Below are positions 17,603 to 26,166 of a stretch of 64,000 nt of DNA, piece by piece. Positions within the stretch are counted from its first letter, which is position 1. Each line of letters starts with the position of its first letter. Below the pieces are notes generated by a model. It saw only the letters and a program-made list of their open reading frames with translations, did not search any database and was not told where the DNA came from. Source of the DNA: an uncultured Ruminococcus sp. (lineage in GTDB: Bacteria; Bacillota; Clostridia; Oscillospirales; Ruminococcaceae); NCBI GenBank assembly GCA_947178575.1, contig CAMWYX010000003.1:1-64000 (forward strand), in the 5' to 3' direction. A program made the position numbers and the translations under genes.

Positions 17603-18298
17603 ATGGAGAATATAAAAGCGTTGGTATTATTCAGCGGAGGAGTTGACAGCACGACTTGTCTCGGAATGGCTGTAGACCGGTACGGAGCAGAAAATGTTAT
17701 AGCTCTTTCCGTATATTATGGGCAGAAGCACGACAAGGAAATCAAGTCGGCGGAAAAAATCTCACAGTATTACGGAGTAATATGGAAGACTCTTGACCTT
17801 ACCACGATTTTTGCAGATTCGGACTGCTCACTTCTTAACAGTTCGGAAAGGGATATTCCGCAGGAGAGCTATGCGGAACAGCTTTCAGAAACAGGCGGAA
17901 AACCGGTTTCAACATACGTGCCGTTCAGGAACGGATTATTTATAGCATCTGCGGCGAGCATTGCTCTTTCCAATGAATGCAGTGTGATATATTACGGAGC
18001 TCACAGTGATGATGCGGCAGGAAATGCTTATCCCGATTGCAGTGAATCATTCAATAAGGCAATGAATGATGCAGTTTATATCGGAAGCGGAGAACAGCTC
18101 CGGATTGTTGCACCTTTCGTGGAAATGACAAAGGCTGATATTGTAAAAAAAGGTCTTGAACTCAGTGTTCCGTATGAGCTGACGTGGAGCTGTTACGAGG
18201 GCGGAGACAAGCCGTGCGGAGTATGCGGAACGTGCCGTGACAGAATAAAAGCATTTGAATTAAACAACGTTTCCGACCCACTTATGAAAGGAATCTGA
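17603..18298 (+). CDS. queC: 7-cyano-7-deazaguanine synthase
   Basis: This protein of about 231 residues is an ATP-dependent ligase turning 7-carboxy-7-deazaguanine and ammonia into preQ0. The PP-loop is [13 protein letters not shown] and the C-terminal zinc knuckle is [15 protein letters not shown]. The ORF track extends upstream into folE. ATG 17603, after GAGGTGA, gives the normal N-terminus. Confidence 0.95.
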   Translation: MENIKALVLFSGGVDSTTCLGMAVDRYGAENVIALSVYYGQKHDKEIKSAEKISQYYGVIWKTLDLTTIFADSDCSLLNSSERDIPQESYAEQLSETGGKPVSTYVPFRNGLFIASAASIALSNECSVIYYGAHSDDAAGNAYPDCSESFNKAMNDAVYIGSGEQLRIVAPFVEMTKADIVKKGLELSVPYELTWSCYEGGDKPCGVCGTCRDRIKAFELNNVSDPLMKGI

Positions 18299-18299
18299 C

Positions 18300-18791
18300 A
18301 TGAGAGAAAAAAATGAAATGGGAGATATTACTCTTTTAGGAAATCAGAACACAAAATATCCGTCTGATTACAATCCCAATGTACTGGAAACTTTTGATAA
18401 TAAACACCCCGACAGGGATTATTTTGTAAAATTCAACTGTCCGGAGTTCACAAGTCTTTGTCCGATTACGGGACAGCCGGATTTTGCCACGATTTACATA
18501 TCATACGTACCGTCGGTAAAAATGGTTGAAAGCAAATCGCTGAAACTGTATCTTTTCAGTTTCCGCAATCACGGCGATTTTCATGAAGACTGTGTAAATA
18601 TAATCATGAATGATTTAATTAAACTTATGAATCCGAAATATATAGAAGTATGGGGAAAATTCCTCCCACGTGGAGGAATTTCAATTGACCCGTACTGCAA
18701 TTACGGTCAGTCCGGAACAAAATGGGAACAGGTTGCATGGGACAGGCTTTCACATCATGATATATATCCGGAATCCATTAATAACCGCTGA
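18300..18791 (+). CDS. queF: NADPH-dependent 7-cyano-7-deazaguanine reductase
   Basis: This 163-residue unimodular QueF reduces the nitrile of preQ0 to the amine of preQ1. The catalytic Cys is in [11 protein letters not shown], and the QueF motif [15 protein letters not shown] is intact. It starts 2 nt after the queC stop. Tgt, QueA and QueG are not in the window, so the later steps must be encoded elsewhere. Confidence 0.95.
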   Translation: MREKNEMGDITLLGNQNTKYPSDYNPNVLETFDNKHPDRDYFVKFNCPEFTSLCPITGQPDFATIYISYVPSVKMVESKSLKLYLFSFRNHGDFHEDCVNIIMNDLIKLMNPKYIEVWGKFLPRGGISIDPYCNYGQSGTKWEQVAWDRLSHHDIYPESINNR

Positions 18792-18852
18792 ATATTAATC
18801 TGATACACGCACATACTATTTTTGTGAAATTCAACAGAAAGGAGTGCGTGTT

Positions 18853-19032
18853 GTGGATAATTTTAATATGCCCGTGAGCTTCGGAATGGCACTTGCAGTC
18901 AATCCGGAAGCAAAGCAGAAATTTTCAATGCTTCCCGACGAAAAGAAATGGCAGATAGTCAGCGGAACTCATGCAGTGGAATCCCGTGAGCAAATGCGCC
19001 GGTATGTCGAGAATATCATAACAGCTTATTAA
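18853..19032 (+). CDS. Small conserved hypothetical protein
   Basis: This 59-residue protein opens with NFNMPVSFGMALAVNPEA and has predicted helices throughout. No Cys or metal motif and no membrane segment are present. Similar short proteins, with a 'fGMALA.n..A...F..L...' start, occur in many Firmicutes with no known function, from memory. GTG 18853 is chosen because AAAGGAG lies 8 nt upstream; the ORF-track start overlaps that site. It lies 61 nt after queF and ends just before a terminator, so it may be the last gene of the que transcript. Confidence 0.7.
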   Translation: MDNFNMPVSFGMALAVNPEAKQKFSMLPDEKKWQIVSGTHAVESREQMRRYVENIITAY

Positions 19033-19040
19033 TCCGCAAA

Positions 19041-19084
19041 AAAGGCATCACTCTGCATTTCTGCAAGGTGATGCCTTTGATTTT
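19041..19084. terminator. Bidirectional terminator
   Basis: AAAGGCATCAC (19041-19051) pairs with GTGATGCCTTT (19068-19078), with TGCA/TGCA inside. T-rich runs lie on both strands. It separates the que side from glnN. Confidence 0.8.
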
Positions 19085-19117
19085 CGGCATTAATTCTGAA
19101 TTATAACATTTAATTAT

Positions 19118-21208
19118 TTAAACATTATAGATTATTTCCGAATATGTCGGAATCGGATAGAATCTGCTGGGCATATTTATTTCTATTTCATCGGCGATAC
19201 TACGCATTATATTCATTTCTGCGAGAACGTAGTCGTGGAAAAATTCCGCCTGTTTCTGAATATTTTCAATAGTACAGGCATCGGCGACTATTTTTTCAAG
19301 GCGTTCGATTGAATCATAGAAAGCATCGGCGAGGGAATTAAGTTTGCCGGCGATTTTTTCCTCTGTTTTTGAGGTCATGCCGATTGATTTTTTATTTGCG
19401 ATTGATTTGCAGAGAGTATCAAGATATTCAAGAGCAGCCGGAAGAAGCTGACGGCGAGCCATTTCAATCATGGTACGTGCTTCAATACGACGTGTTTTTG
19501 AATATTTTTCGAGATGTATTTCTGTACGTGCGGTCAGTTCGTCACGGTTGAATATTCCGAATTTGCGGAGTATACGGAGATTTTTTTCATCTGTGTAGTG
19601 GGGCATACAGTCCACGACAGAAGGATAGTTCGGGAGTCCACGTTTTGCGGCTTCGATTACCCATTCATTTGAATATCCGTCGCCGTTGAATATAATACGT
19701 CTGTGTTCTCTGAGGACTTCTTTGAGGAGATTTTTTACTTCGGATTCAAAGCAGTCGCTTTCTCTGAGGGGTTCAAGACGGTCAGCGAACCAGCTGAGTT
19801 CCTCCGCCACGATTGTATTGAGGAGAGCATTGGGACAGCCTATATTATCGGACGAACCCACCATGCGGAACTCAAATCTGTTTCCGGTAAAGGCAAAAGG
19901 AGATGTACGGTTTCTGTCGGTGGAATCTTTCGGGAATGATGGAAGTGCATTTACTCCGATTTCAAAAGAATGTGCCTGAGTTTTATATACACCGTCCTCC
20001 TCGATTGCTTTGAGAACTGTATCGAGTTCTTCGCCGAGGAACATTGAAATTATAGCAGGCGGAGCTTCATCAGCACCGAGTCTGTGGTCATTTCCGGCGG
20101 AAGCGGCGGAAAGACGCATAAGGTCGGAATATTCATCAACGCCCTTTATGAGTGCACAGAGTATAGTCAGAAACTGGAGATTTTCGATAGGCGTATCCCC
20201 TGGGTCGAGGAGATTCTGACCGTCATTTGTTGACATTGACCAGTTGTTATGTTTTCCCGAGCCGTTTATGCCCTCGAACGGTTTTTCATGGAGGAGACAG
20301 ACGAGATTATGCCGGAGTGCGACTTTTTCCATAACTTCCATAGTGAGTTCGTTTTGGTCTGCTCCGAGGTTTGAAGTGGTGAAGATAGGAGCCATTTCAT
20401 GCTGTGCCGGAGCGACTTCGTTATGTTTTGTTTTGGAGTATATACCCAGTTTCCAGAGTTCTTCATCGAGGTCTGCCATATATGCAGCGATTCTCGGTTT
20501 AAGGTTTGCAAAATACTGGTCGTCGAGTTCCTGACCTTTCGGGGGTTTTGCTCCGAAAAGCGTGCGTCCGGTAAGAACGAGGTCTTCACGCTGGTCATAT
20601 TTTTCTTTATCGATAAGGAAATATTCCTGTTCTGCTCCGACCGTTGAGGTTACACGGGTTACATTTTCATTGCCGAAGAGTTTGAGGAATCTTACAGCCG
20701 AACGGCTGAGAGCGTCCATTGAACGCAGAAGCGGAGTTTTTTTATCGAGGGTTTCGCCGGTATAAGATACGAAAACAGTCGGGATATACAGACTTCCCTC
20801 TTTTACGAAGCAGTATGAAGTCGGGTCCCACGCTGTGTATCCTCTTGCGGAGCTGGTACGCCGGAGACCTCCGGACGGGAATGACGAAGCATCGGGTTCG
20901 CCCTTGATTAGGGCTTTTCCGGAAAATTCCATAAGGGCAGTGCCGTCTTTTCCGGTACTGATGAAAGAATCGTGTTTTTCGGCGGTAGTTCCGGTCATTG
21001 GCTGAAACCAGTGTGTGTAGTGGGTCGCACCTTTTTCTATTGCCCAGTCTTTTATTGCGGTTGCGATAACGTCGGCTGTTTCGAGGTCGAGCGGTTCGCT
21101 CTTTTCCATTGTACGTCTGAGTTTCTTATAGATATTTTTCGGCAGTTTTTCTTTCATAACGGATTCGTTGAATACGTTACAGCCGAAAATTTCAGGAATA
21201 TTAACCAT
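19118..21208 (-). CDS. glnN: Glutamine synthetase type III
   Basis: This 696-residue enzyme makes glutamine from glutamate, ammonia and ATP. The length of about 700 residues is characteristic of GSIII and distinguishes it from the ~450-residue GSI. Recognisable blocks include [21 protein letters not shown] and [10 protein letters not shown]. The start has GGGGAGG 9 nt upstream. It is monocistronic, with its own promoter at 21264-21292. GSIII is common in Ruminococcus and Bacteroides. Confidence 0.95.
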   Translation of the reverse strand: MVNIPEIFGCNVFNESVMKEKLPKNIYKKLRRTMEKSEPLDLETADVIATAIKDWAIEKGATHYTHWFQPMTGTTAEKHDSFISTGKDGTALMEFSGKALIKGEPDASSFPSGGLRRTSSARGYTAWDPTSYCFVKEGSLYIPTVFVSYTGETLDKKTPLLRSMDALSRSAVRFLKLFGNENVTRVTSTVGAEQEYFLIDKEKYDQREDLVLTGRTLFGAKPPKGQELDDQYFANLKPRIAAYMADLDEELWKLGIYSKTKHNEVAPAQHEMAPIFTTSNLGADQNELTMEVMEKVALRHNLVCLLHEKPFEGINGSGKHNNWSMSTNDGQNLLDPGDTPIENLQFLTILCALIKGVDEYSDLMRLSAASAGNDHRLGADEAPPAIISMFLGEELDTVLKAIEEDGVYKTQAHSFEIGVNALPSFPKDSTDRNRTSPFAFTGNRFEFRMVGSSDNIGCPNALLNTIVAEELSWFADRLEPLRESDCFESEVKNLLKEVLREHRRIIFNGDGYSNEWVIEAAKRGLPNYPSVVDCMPHYTDEKNLRILRKFGIFNRDELTARTEIHLEKYSKTRRIEARTMIEMARRQLLPAALEYLDTLCKSIANKKSIGMTSKTEEKIAGKLNSLADAFYDSIERLEKIVADACTIENIQKQAEFFHDYVLAEMNIMRSIADEIEINMPSRFYPIPTYSEIIYNV

Positions 21209-21231
21209 AAAAATAACCTCCCCTGATTAAG

Positions 21232-21251
21232 AATTTGTTTTTTAACAAATT
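21232..21251 (-). promoter_or_regulatory. Stem-loop at the 5' end of the glnN mRNA
   Basis: AATTTGTT and AACAAATT form an 8-bp stem with a 4-nt loop, starting about 6 nt into the predicted transcript. Confidence 0.4.
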
Positions 21252-21263
21252 ATCGACTACATA

Positions 21264-21292
21264 ATTATAGCATATTTTTTCCATACGGTCAA
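21264..21292 (-). promoter_or_regulatory. Promoter of glnN
   Basis: TTGACC (21287-21292) and TATAAT (21264-21269) on the minus strand are 17 nt apart, with TGC before the -10 box. Confidence 0.75.
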
Positions 21293-21369
21293 TATTCCGG
21301 AGACAAAAAAAATAAAATGGCAGGTGCTACAGATTTATTTATTATGATTGAAAAAAATCTGTAAAACTA

Positions 21370-21398
21370 TTGCAATATTTATTTGTTTCTGATATAAT
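21370..21398 (+). promoter_or_regulatory. Promoter of the GH3 gene
   Basis: TTGCAA (21370-21375) and TATAAT (21393-21398) are 17 nt apart with a TGA extended element. The leader is about 70 nt. Confidence 0.7.
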
Positions 21399-21476
21399 TT
21401 AGGAGAAACATGAATTTGTTTTCAGTAAAAATAAAATCAGGATTTATGTTATATTTTTATGGAATGAGGAAAATCT

Positions 21477-24230
21477 ATGAATAAAATTCTTGACTGGGAG
21501 AAATATCTCCGTACTGCTTCCGATACGGTAGCAGAGGGAATTGTAATGCTGAAAAATGAAAATGAAGCTCTTCCTCTGAATACCGATGAAACTGTATCTG
21601 TTTTCGGACGGATTCAGCTCCATTACTATAAAAGCGGAACAGGTTCGGGCGGAATGGTAAATGTATCATACGTAAAGAATATTATTGACGGACTTCGTGA
21701 CAACGGCGTGAAGCTGAACGAAAAGCTGTATGGAATATACACGGAATGGGTTGAAAAAAATCCCTATGATGTCGGCACAGGCTGGGGAGCAGAGCCATGG
21801 GCTCAGGAAGAAATGCCTCTTGATGAAGAAATCGTTGCAGAAGCAGCCGACATCAGCGGAACAGCCGTTGTTATAATCGGCAGAACCGCCGGCGAGGAGC
21901 AGGACGTTAAATATAAAGCCGGTTCGTTTTTACTGACGGATACGGAAAAGGATATGCTGATTAAAGTCCGCCGGAATTTCAGAAAAGTTGTTGTACTTCT
22001 TAATGTAGGGGGACTGATAGACCTTAATTTTATCGAGGAATGCAATCCCGATGCTCTGATGTATGTATGGCAGGGCGGAATGACCGGAGGAACAGGCACA
22101 GCTGATGTTCTTACCGGTAAAGTATCGCCTTCCGGCAGACTTCCCGATACCATTGCATACAATATTGAAGATTATCCGTCGCATAAATTTTTCGGTGATT
22201 TGAATAAAAACCGCTACAGCGAGGATATTTACGTCGGATACAGATATTTTGATACATTTGCTCCCGAAAAAGTCCGCTATCCTTTCGGCTACGGATTGTC
22301 ATACACGACTTTTGAAACAAAATATCTTTCGTCTGATGACAGTCAGTACTCTGTAACTGTATACGTTCAGGTTACGAATACCGGAAAATTCAGCGGAAAA
22401 GAAGTCGTTATGCTTTATGCCGAAAAGCCGTGCGGAAAACTCGGACAGCCGAAAAGAGTTCTGTGTTCGTATGCCAAAACAAAAACTCTTGCCCCGAATG
22501 AAACAGAGATTTTAACTCTTGAAACAAATCTGAAAGAACTTGCATCTTACGATGATTCCGGAGTTACAGGTCACAAAAACTGCTGGGTACTTGAAAAGGG
22601 TGATTATGATTTCTATATTTCGGGTCATTCCGAAAGATGTGTAAGAATAGGCATATCTTCCGATATTGTTGTAAAGGAATGTAAACAGGCACTTGCTCCG
22701 GTTGAGCTGTTCGAGCGTATGGCAAATCACGGCGGACTTGTTTATGAATCCGTACCGCTCAGCGAGGTTGACGAAAACGCACGGCGAACCGAAAATCTTC
22801 CTGCCGAACTTGAATATACCGGAGACAGAGGAATAAAACTTTCAGACGTATATTCCGGAAAAAATACGATTGATGAATTTATATCACAGCTTTCGGACGA
22901 GGAACTTTCCTGTATCATAAGAGGCGAGGGCATGGGAAGTCCCCGTGTTACAGCAGGGACGGCGAGTGCATTCGGCGGAGTTGCCGATTGTCTCACAAAA
23001 TACGGAATCCCTGCCGCCTGCTGTTCGGACGGACCTTCCGGAATGCGTCTTGACTGCGGTACAAAGGCATTCAGTCTGCCTAACGGAACGCTGATTGCAT
23101 CGACTTTCAATACCGAACTTATCGAAGAACTTTTTGAACTTCTGGGACTTGAAATGACTGCAAACAAGGTTGATACGCTACTCGGACCAGGAATGAATAT
23201 TCACCGCCACCCGCTTAACGGACGTAATTTTGAATATTTTTCGGAAGACCCGTATCTCACCGGAACAATGGCGTCAGCCGAACTCCGTGGACTGCATAAA
23301 TCCGGAGTTACCGGAACTATCAAGCATTTCTGTGCAAACAATCAGGAGACAAACCGGCATTTTGTTGATTCTGTTGTCTCGGAACGTGCACTCAGGGAAA
23401 TATATATGAAAGGCTTTGAAATTGCCGTAAAATCAGGAAACGCTGACAGTATAATGACGGCATACGGAAGTATAAACGGTCTGTGGGCTGCCGGAAATTA
23501 TGATTTAAATACTCAGATTCTGCGTAATGAATGGGGATTTGACGGCATAACAATGACAGACTGGTGGGCGAATATCAGCAGACGTGGCTGTAATCCGGAC
23601 AAGACCGATTTTGCAGCAATGGCAATGGCTCAGAACGATTTGTATATGGTATGTGCAGACGGCTCGGAAAATGATGACAATACTCTTGAAAGTCTCGGAA
23701 CGGGAGAACTCAGACGCAGTGAACTTCAGCGTAATGCCTCGAATATCTGCCGTTTCCTGCTCCACACAAACGCATTGAAACGGACTATGGGAATCGCTGA
23801 TACAATCGAGATAATAAACCGTCCGGAAGAAGATATTTCATCGGGAGAACCCGTGGAATATCACGAATGCGACAAGAATTTTACTCTTGATTTAAGCAAT
23901 ATAAAATCCGAAAAAGGAAAGGATTACAGTTTCGGTCTGATTGTAAATAATGCAGGCTGGTATAAGATTACGGTTACGGCATCTTCAGAGCAGAGCGAAC
24001 TTGCACAGATACCGCTTACCATATTCACAATGGGAACTGCAAGCGCGTCATTCACATGGAACGGCACAGGGGGAAAGCCTGTTTCATTCAGCAAGGAAAT
24101 ACCGATGTTCTCACATTTTACAGCTGTACGTCTGTATTTTGCACAGAACGGACTTGATTTGATTAATATACGCTTTGAGATGACCGACCGTACTGTTTCG
24201 CCTACAGAACTCACAACGGAGGACTTATGA
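21477..24230 (+). CDS. GH3 beta-glucosidase with permuted domains
   Basis: This 917-residue enzyme has the GH3 modules in reversed order. The alpha/beta sandwich domain comes first, starting at GIVMLKNENEALPL (residue ~20). A fibronectin III-like region follows (~290-400). The TIM barrel starts near residue 460 and carries the nucleophile Asp in GFDGITMTDWW. SNP-like GIPAACCSDGPSG and TIKHFCANNQE are also in the barrel. A further beta-rich domain ends the protein. This order is known from Ruminococcus albus and Butyrivibrio beta-glucosidases. There is no signal peptide, so it should act on cellodextrins or other glycosides inside the cell. ATGA overlaps the next gene. Confidence 0.92.
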   Translation: MNKILDWEKYLRTASDTVAEGIVMLKNENEALPLNTDETVSVFGRIQLHYYKSGTGSGGMVNVSYVKNIIDGLRDNGVKLNEKLYGIYTEWVEKNPYDVGTGWGAEPWAQEEMPLDEEIVAEAADISGTAVVIIGRTAGEEQDVKYKAGSFLLTDTEKDMLIKVRRNFRKVVVLLNVGGLIDLNFIEECNPDALMYVWQGGMTGGTGTADVLTGKVSPSGRLPDTIAYNIEDYPSHKFFGDLNKNRYSEDIYVGYRYFDTFAPEKVRYPFGYGLSYTTFETKYLSSDDSQYSVTVYVQVTNTGKFSGKEVVMLYAEKPCGKLGQPKRVLCSYAKTKTLAPNETEILTLETNLKELASYDDSGVTGHKNCWVLEKGDYDFYISGHSERCVRIGISSDIVVKECKQALAPVELFERMANHGGLVYESVPLSEVDENARRTENLPAELEYTGDRGIKLSDVYSGKNTIDEFISQLSDEELSCIIRGEGMGSPRVTAGTASAFGGVADCLTKYGIPAACCSDGPSGMRLDCGTKAFSLPNGTLIASTFNTELIEELFELLGLEMTANKVDTLLGPGMNIHRHPLNGRNFEYFSEDPYLTGTMASAELRGLHKSGVTGTIKHFCANNQETNRHFVDSVVSERALREIYMKGFEIAVKSGNADSIMTAYGSINGLWAAGNYDLNTQILRNEWGFDGITMTDWWANISRRGCNPDKTDFAAMAMAQNDLYMVCADGSENDDNTLESLGTGELRRSELQRNASNICRFLLHTNALKRTMGIADTIEIINRPEEDISSGEPVEYHECDKNFTLDLSNIKSEKGKDYSFGLIVNNAGWYKITVTASSEQSELAQIPLTIFTMGTASASFTWNGTGGKPVSFSKEIPMFSHFTAVRLYFAQNGLDLINIRFEMTDRTVSPTELTTEDL

Positions 24231-24568
24231 TACAGATTTTCGGAACAAAAAAGTGCAGTGATACCCGCAAGGCAGAACGATATTTCAAAGAGCGAGGTAT
24301 AAAATATCAGTTCATTGATATGAAAGAAAAAGGCATGAGCAGAGGCGAATTTAATTCCGTTATACAGTCAGCAGGCGGTATTGATGAAATTATCAACGAA
24401 AATGCAAAGGATAAACAGACGCTTACACTTATGCGTTATTTATCCGAAAGCGACAGGACAGAAAAACTGTTTGAAAATCAACAGCTTATCAGAACTCCGA
24501 TTGTTCGGAGCGGAAAAAAATCTTGTGTGGGATATTGTTCCGATGTCTGGAAAAATTATATCGAATAA
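24227..24568 (+). CDS. ArsC/Spx-family thioredoxin-fold protein
   Basis: This 113-residue protein of the ArsC/Spx/YffB family has the N-terminal Cys in the context GTKKCSDTRKAERYF. The C-terminal segment is LFENQQLIRTPIVR, typical of the family. The second Cys of Spx-type CxxC is absent. The ArsC Arg triad cannot be confirmed by eye, so arsenate reductase activity is not assured. It overlaps the GH3 stop codon by 4 nt, so the two are translationally coupled, although I see no functional link. Confidence 0.82.
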   Translation: MIQIFGTKKCSDTRKAERYFKERGIKYQFIDMKEKGMSRGEFNSVIQSAGGIDEIINENAKDKQTLTLMRYLSESDRTEKLFENQQLIRTPIVRSGKKSCVGYCSDVWKNYIE

Positions 24569-24597
24569 TTCTGAAATGTAAAATTTGTTATAAACAC

Positions 24598-24626
24598 TTG
24601 CAGTTATTTCTGATTTGTGTTATAAT
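24598..24626 (+). promoter_or_regulatory. Promoter of the SPFH/zinc-ribbon gene
   Basis: TTGCAG (24598-24603) and TATAAT (24621-24626) are 17 nt apart. Confidence 0.7.
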
Positions 24627-24645
24627 GATTAAAGCAATAAAAAAT

Positions 24646-24680
24646 CGGAATCTGTTTTTGGATTCTGAAAACAGATTCCG
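24646..24680 (+). promoter_or_regulatory. Leader hairpin of the SPFH/zinc-ribbon mRNA
   Basis: A 13-bp perfect stem, CGGAATCTGTTTT with AAAACAGATTCCG, encloses a 9-nt loop. It lies about 14 nt into the predicted transcript and 12 nt before AGGAGG. No T-run follows, so it is not a terminator. Confidence 0.5.
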
Positions 24681-24706
24681 TAAATAAATTACAGGAGGTT
24701 TTTGTT

Positions 24707-26068
24707 ATGGGACTTATTAAAGCTGCTGTTTCGAGTATCGGTTCAACGCTCGGCGATACATGGAAAGATTATTTCTGCTGTGATTCTATGCCTCCGAACG
24801 TTCTGATGATGAAAGCAACAAGAAAATCCGGCAAGGGTTCATCAAACAAAAAAGGAAACGAAAACATCATCACAACAGGAAGTGTAATCGTTGTCAATGA
24901 GGGTCAGTGTATGATAATTGTAGACCAAGGTCAGATTGTGGAAGTCTGTGCCGTTCCGGGAGAATATACTTATGATGCTTCAACTGAACCGAGTATTTTC
25001 GTGGGCGGATTCAACGGAATAAAAGAAACTTTCAGGACTATCGGAAAACGTTTTACTTTCGGCGGAACAGCTGCACATGACCAGCGTATTTACTATTTCA
25101 ACATGAAAGAAATCACCGATAACAAATTCGGAACTCCGACAGCTGTTCCATTTCGTGTTTCATATCAGGATATAGGCAGGTCTTTTACGGTAGGGCTTCG
25201 CTGTAACGGAATGTATTCGTACAAAATAGCCGACCCGCTTCTTTTCTATAAGAATGTATGCGGAAATTCGGCAGGTTCATATACACGTGAACAGCTTGAC
25301 AACACATTGTACAGTGAATTTATGTCACAGCTTGCTCCGGCGTTTGCTAAAATTTCTTCTACAGTAAGATATGACGAGCTTAACACAAATACGCTTGCAA
25401 TCACTAATGCCATGAAAGAGATTATGACTGCCGAATGGCGTAATCGCCGTGGAATCGAAATATGCAGTGTTGCCATACGTTCTGTTTCCATTCCGAAAGA
25501 GGACGAGGATAAAATCAAGCAGTATGAGGATATGGCTTGGAACAGAGATGCCGGAAATGCTGCTGCAAAAATGGTTGAATCTCAGGCACAGGCACTCCGT
25601 GATGCCGCAAACAACAGAAACGGTACGGCTATGGGATTCTACGGAATGAATATGGCTCAGCAGATGGGCGGTCTCAATGCTCAGAATCTTTATAATATGG
25701 CTGTTCAGCAGCAGAATGCAAACAGCTGGAATTGTTCATGTGGTACGGTGAATACTGCTAAATTCTGTGCAAACTGCGGAAAACCAAAGCCGGCAGTATT
25801 AGGAAGCTGGTCATGTTCGTGCGGTACTCAGAACAGCGGTAAATTCTGTGCAAACTGCGGTAAGCCAAAGCCGGCAGACGGCTGGAGCTGTTCATGCGGT
25901 ACGGTAAACAAAGGAAAATTCTGCTCTGAATGTGGTAAGCCGAAGCCGGCGGACGCTCCGCTTTACAGGTGCGATAAGTGTGGCTGGGAACCTGACGACC
26001 CTATGAATCCGCCTAAATTCTGTGCGAACTGCGGTGACCCGTTCAATGAAGCCGATATTGTTAAATAA
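24707..26068 (+). CDS. SPFH-domain protein with tandem zinc ribbons
   Basis: This 453-residue protein has an SPFH-like domain (about 45-270) without a clear membrane helix. A Gln/Asn/Met-rich linker follows, then three near-identical zinc ribbons of the form CSCGTxNxxKFCxxCGKPKPA. A fourth, divergent Cys4 module ends the protein (CDKCGWEPDD, CANCGDPF). The layout matches the YdjI-type 'virion core protein-like' family often found in Firmicutes; its role is unknown. It is a separate transcription unit with a strong ribosome site AGGAGG. Confidence 0.85.
   Translation: MGLIKAAVSSIGSTLGDTWKDYFCCDSMPPNVLMMKATRKSGKGSSNKKGNENIITTGSVIVVNEGQCMIIVDQGQIVEVCAVPGEYTYDASTEPSIFVGGFNGIKETFRTIGKRFTFGGTAAHDQRIYYFNMKEITDNKFGTPTAVPFRVSYQDIGRSFTVGLRCNGMYSYKIADPLLFYKNVCGNSAGSYTREQLDNTLYSEFMSQLAPAFAKISSTVRYDELNTNTLAITNAMKEIMTAEWRNRRGIEICSVAIRSVSIPKEDEDKIKQYEDMAWNRDAGNAAAKMVESQAQALRDAANNRNGTAMGFYGMNMAQQMGGLNAQNLYNMAVQQQNANSWNCSCGTVNTAKFCANCGKPKPAVLGSWSCSCGTQNSGKFCANCGKPKPADGWSCSCGTVNKGKFCSECGKPKPADAPLYRCDKCGWEPDDPMNPPKFCANCGDPFNEADIVK
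25728..25956 (+). repeat. Triplicated zinc-ribbon coding repeat
   Basis: Three copies of about 70-75 bp encode the CSCGT-KFC-CGKPKPA module. Sequences such as AAATTCTGTGCAAACTGCGG recur exactly or nearly so, which points to recent internal duplication. Confidence 0.8.
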
Positions 26069-26166
26069 TATCTGTTTTCACATGAGAATGTGGATATATT
26101 CTGAAATTTCTGATATTCAGAAGTATTCAGTAAAATATTTCAATATAAGAAAGAGAGGTTATTAAT

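Noticed and set aside
21232-21251. Possible Rex operator in the glnN leader (TTTGTT...AACAAA)
   Set aside because: The half-sites are too close together. Rex needs TTGTTAA and TTAACAA separated by 4 nt, 18 bp in total. A simple hairpin explains it.
26069-26166. glmS ribozyme
   Set aside because: The conserved core is absent and the gap is too short for the full ribozyme.
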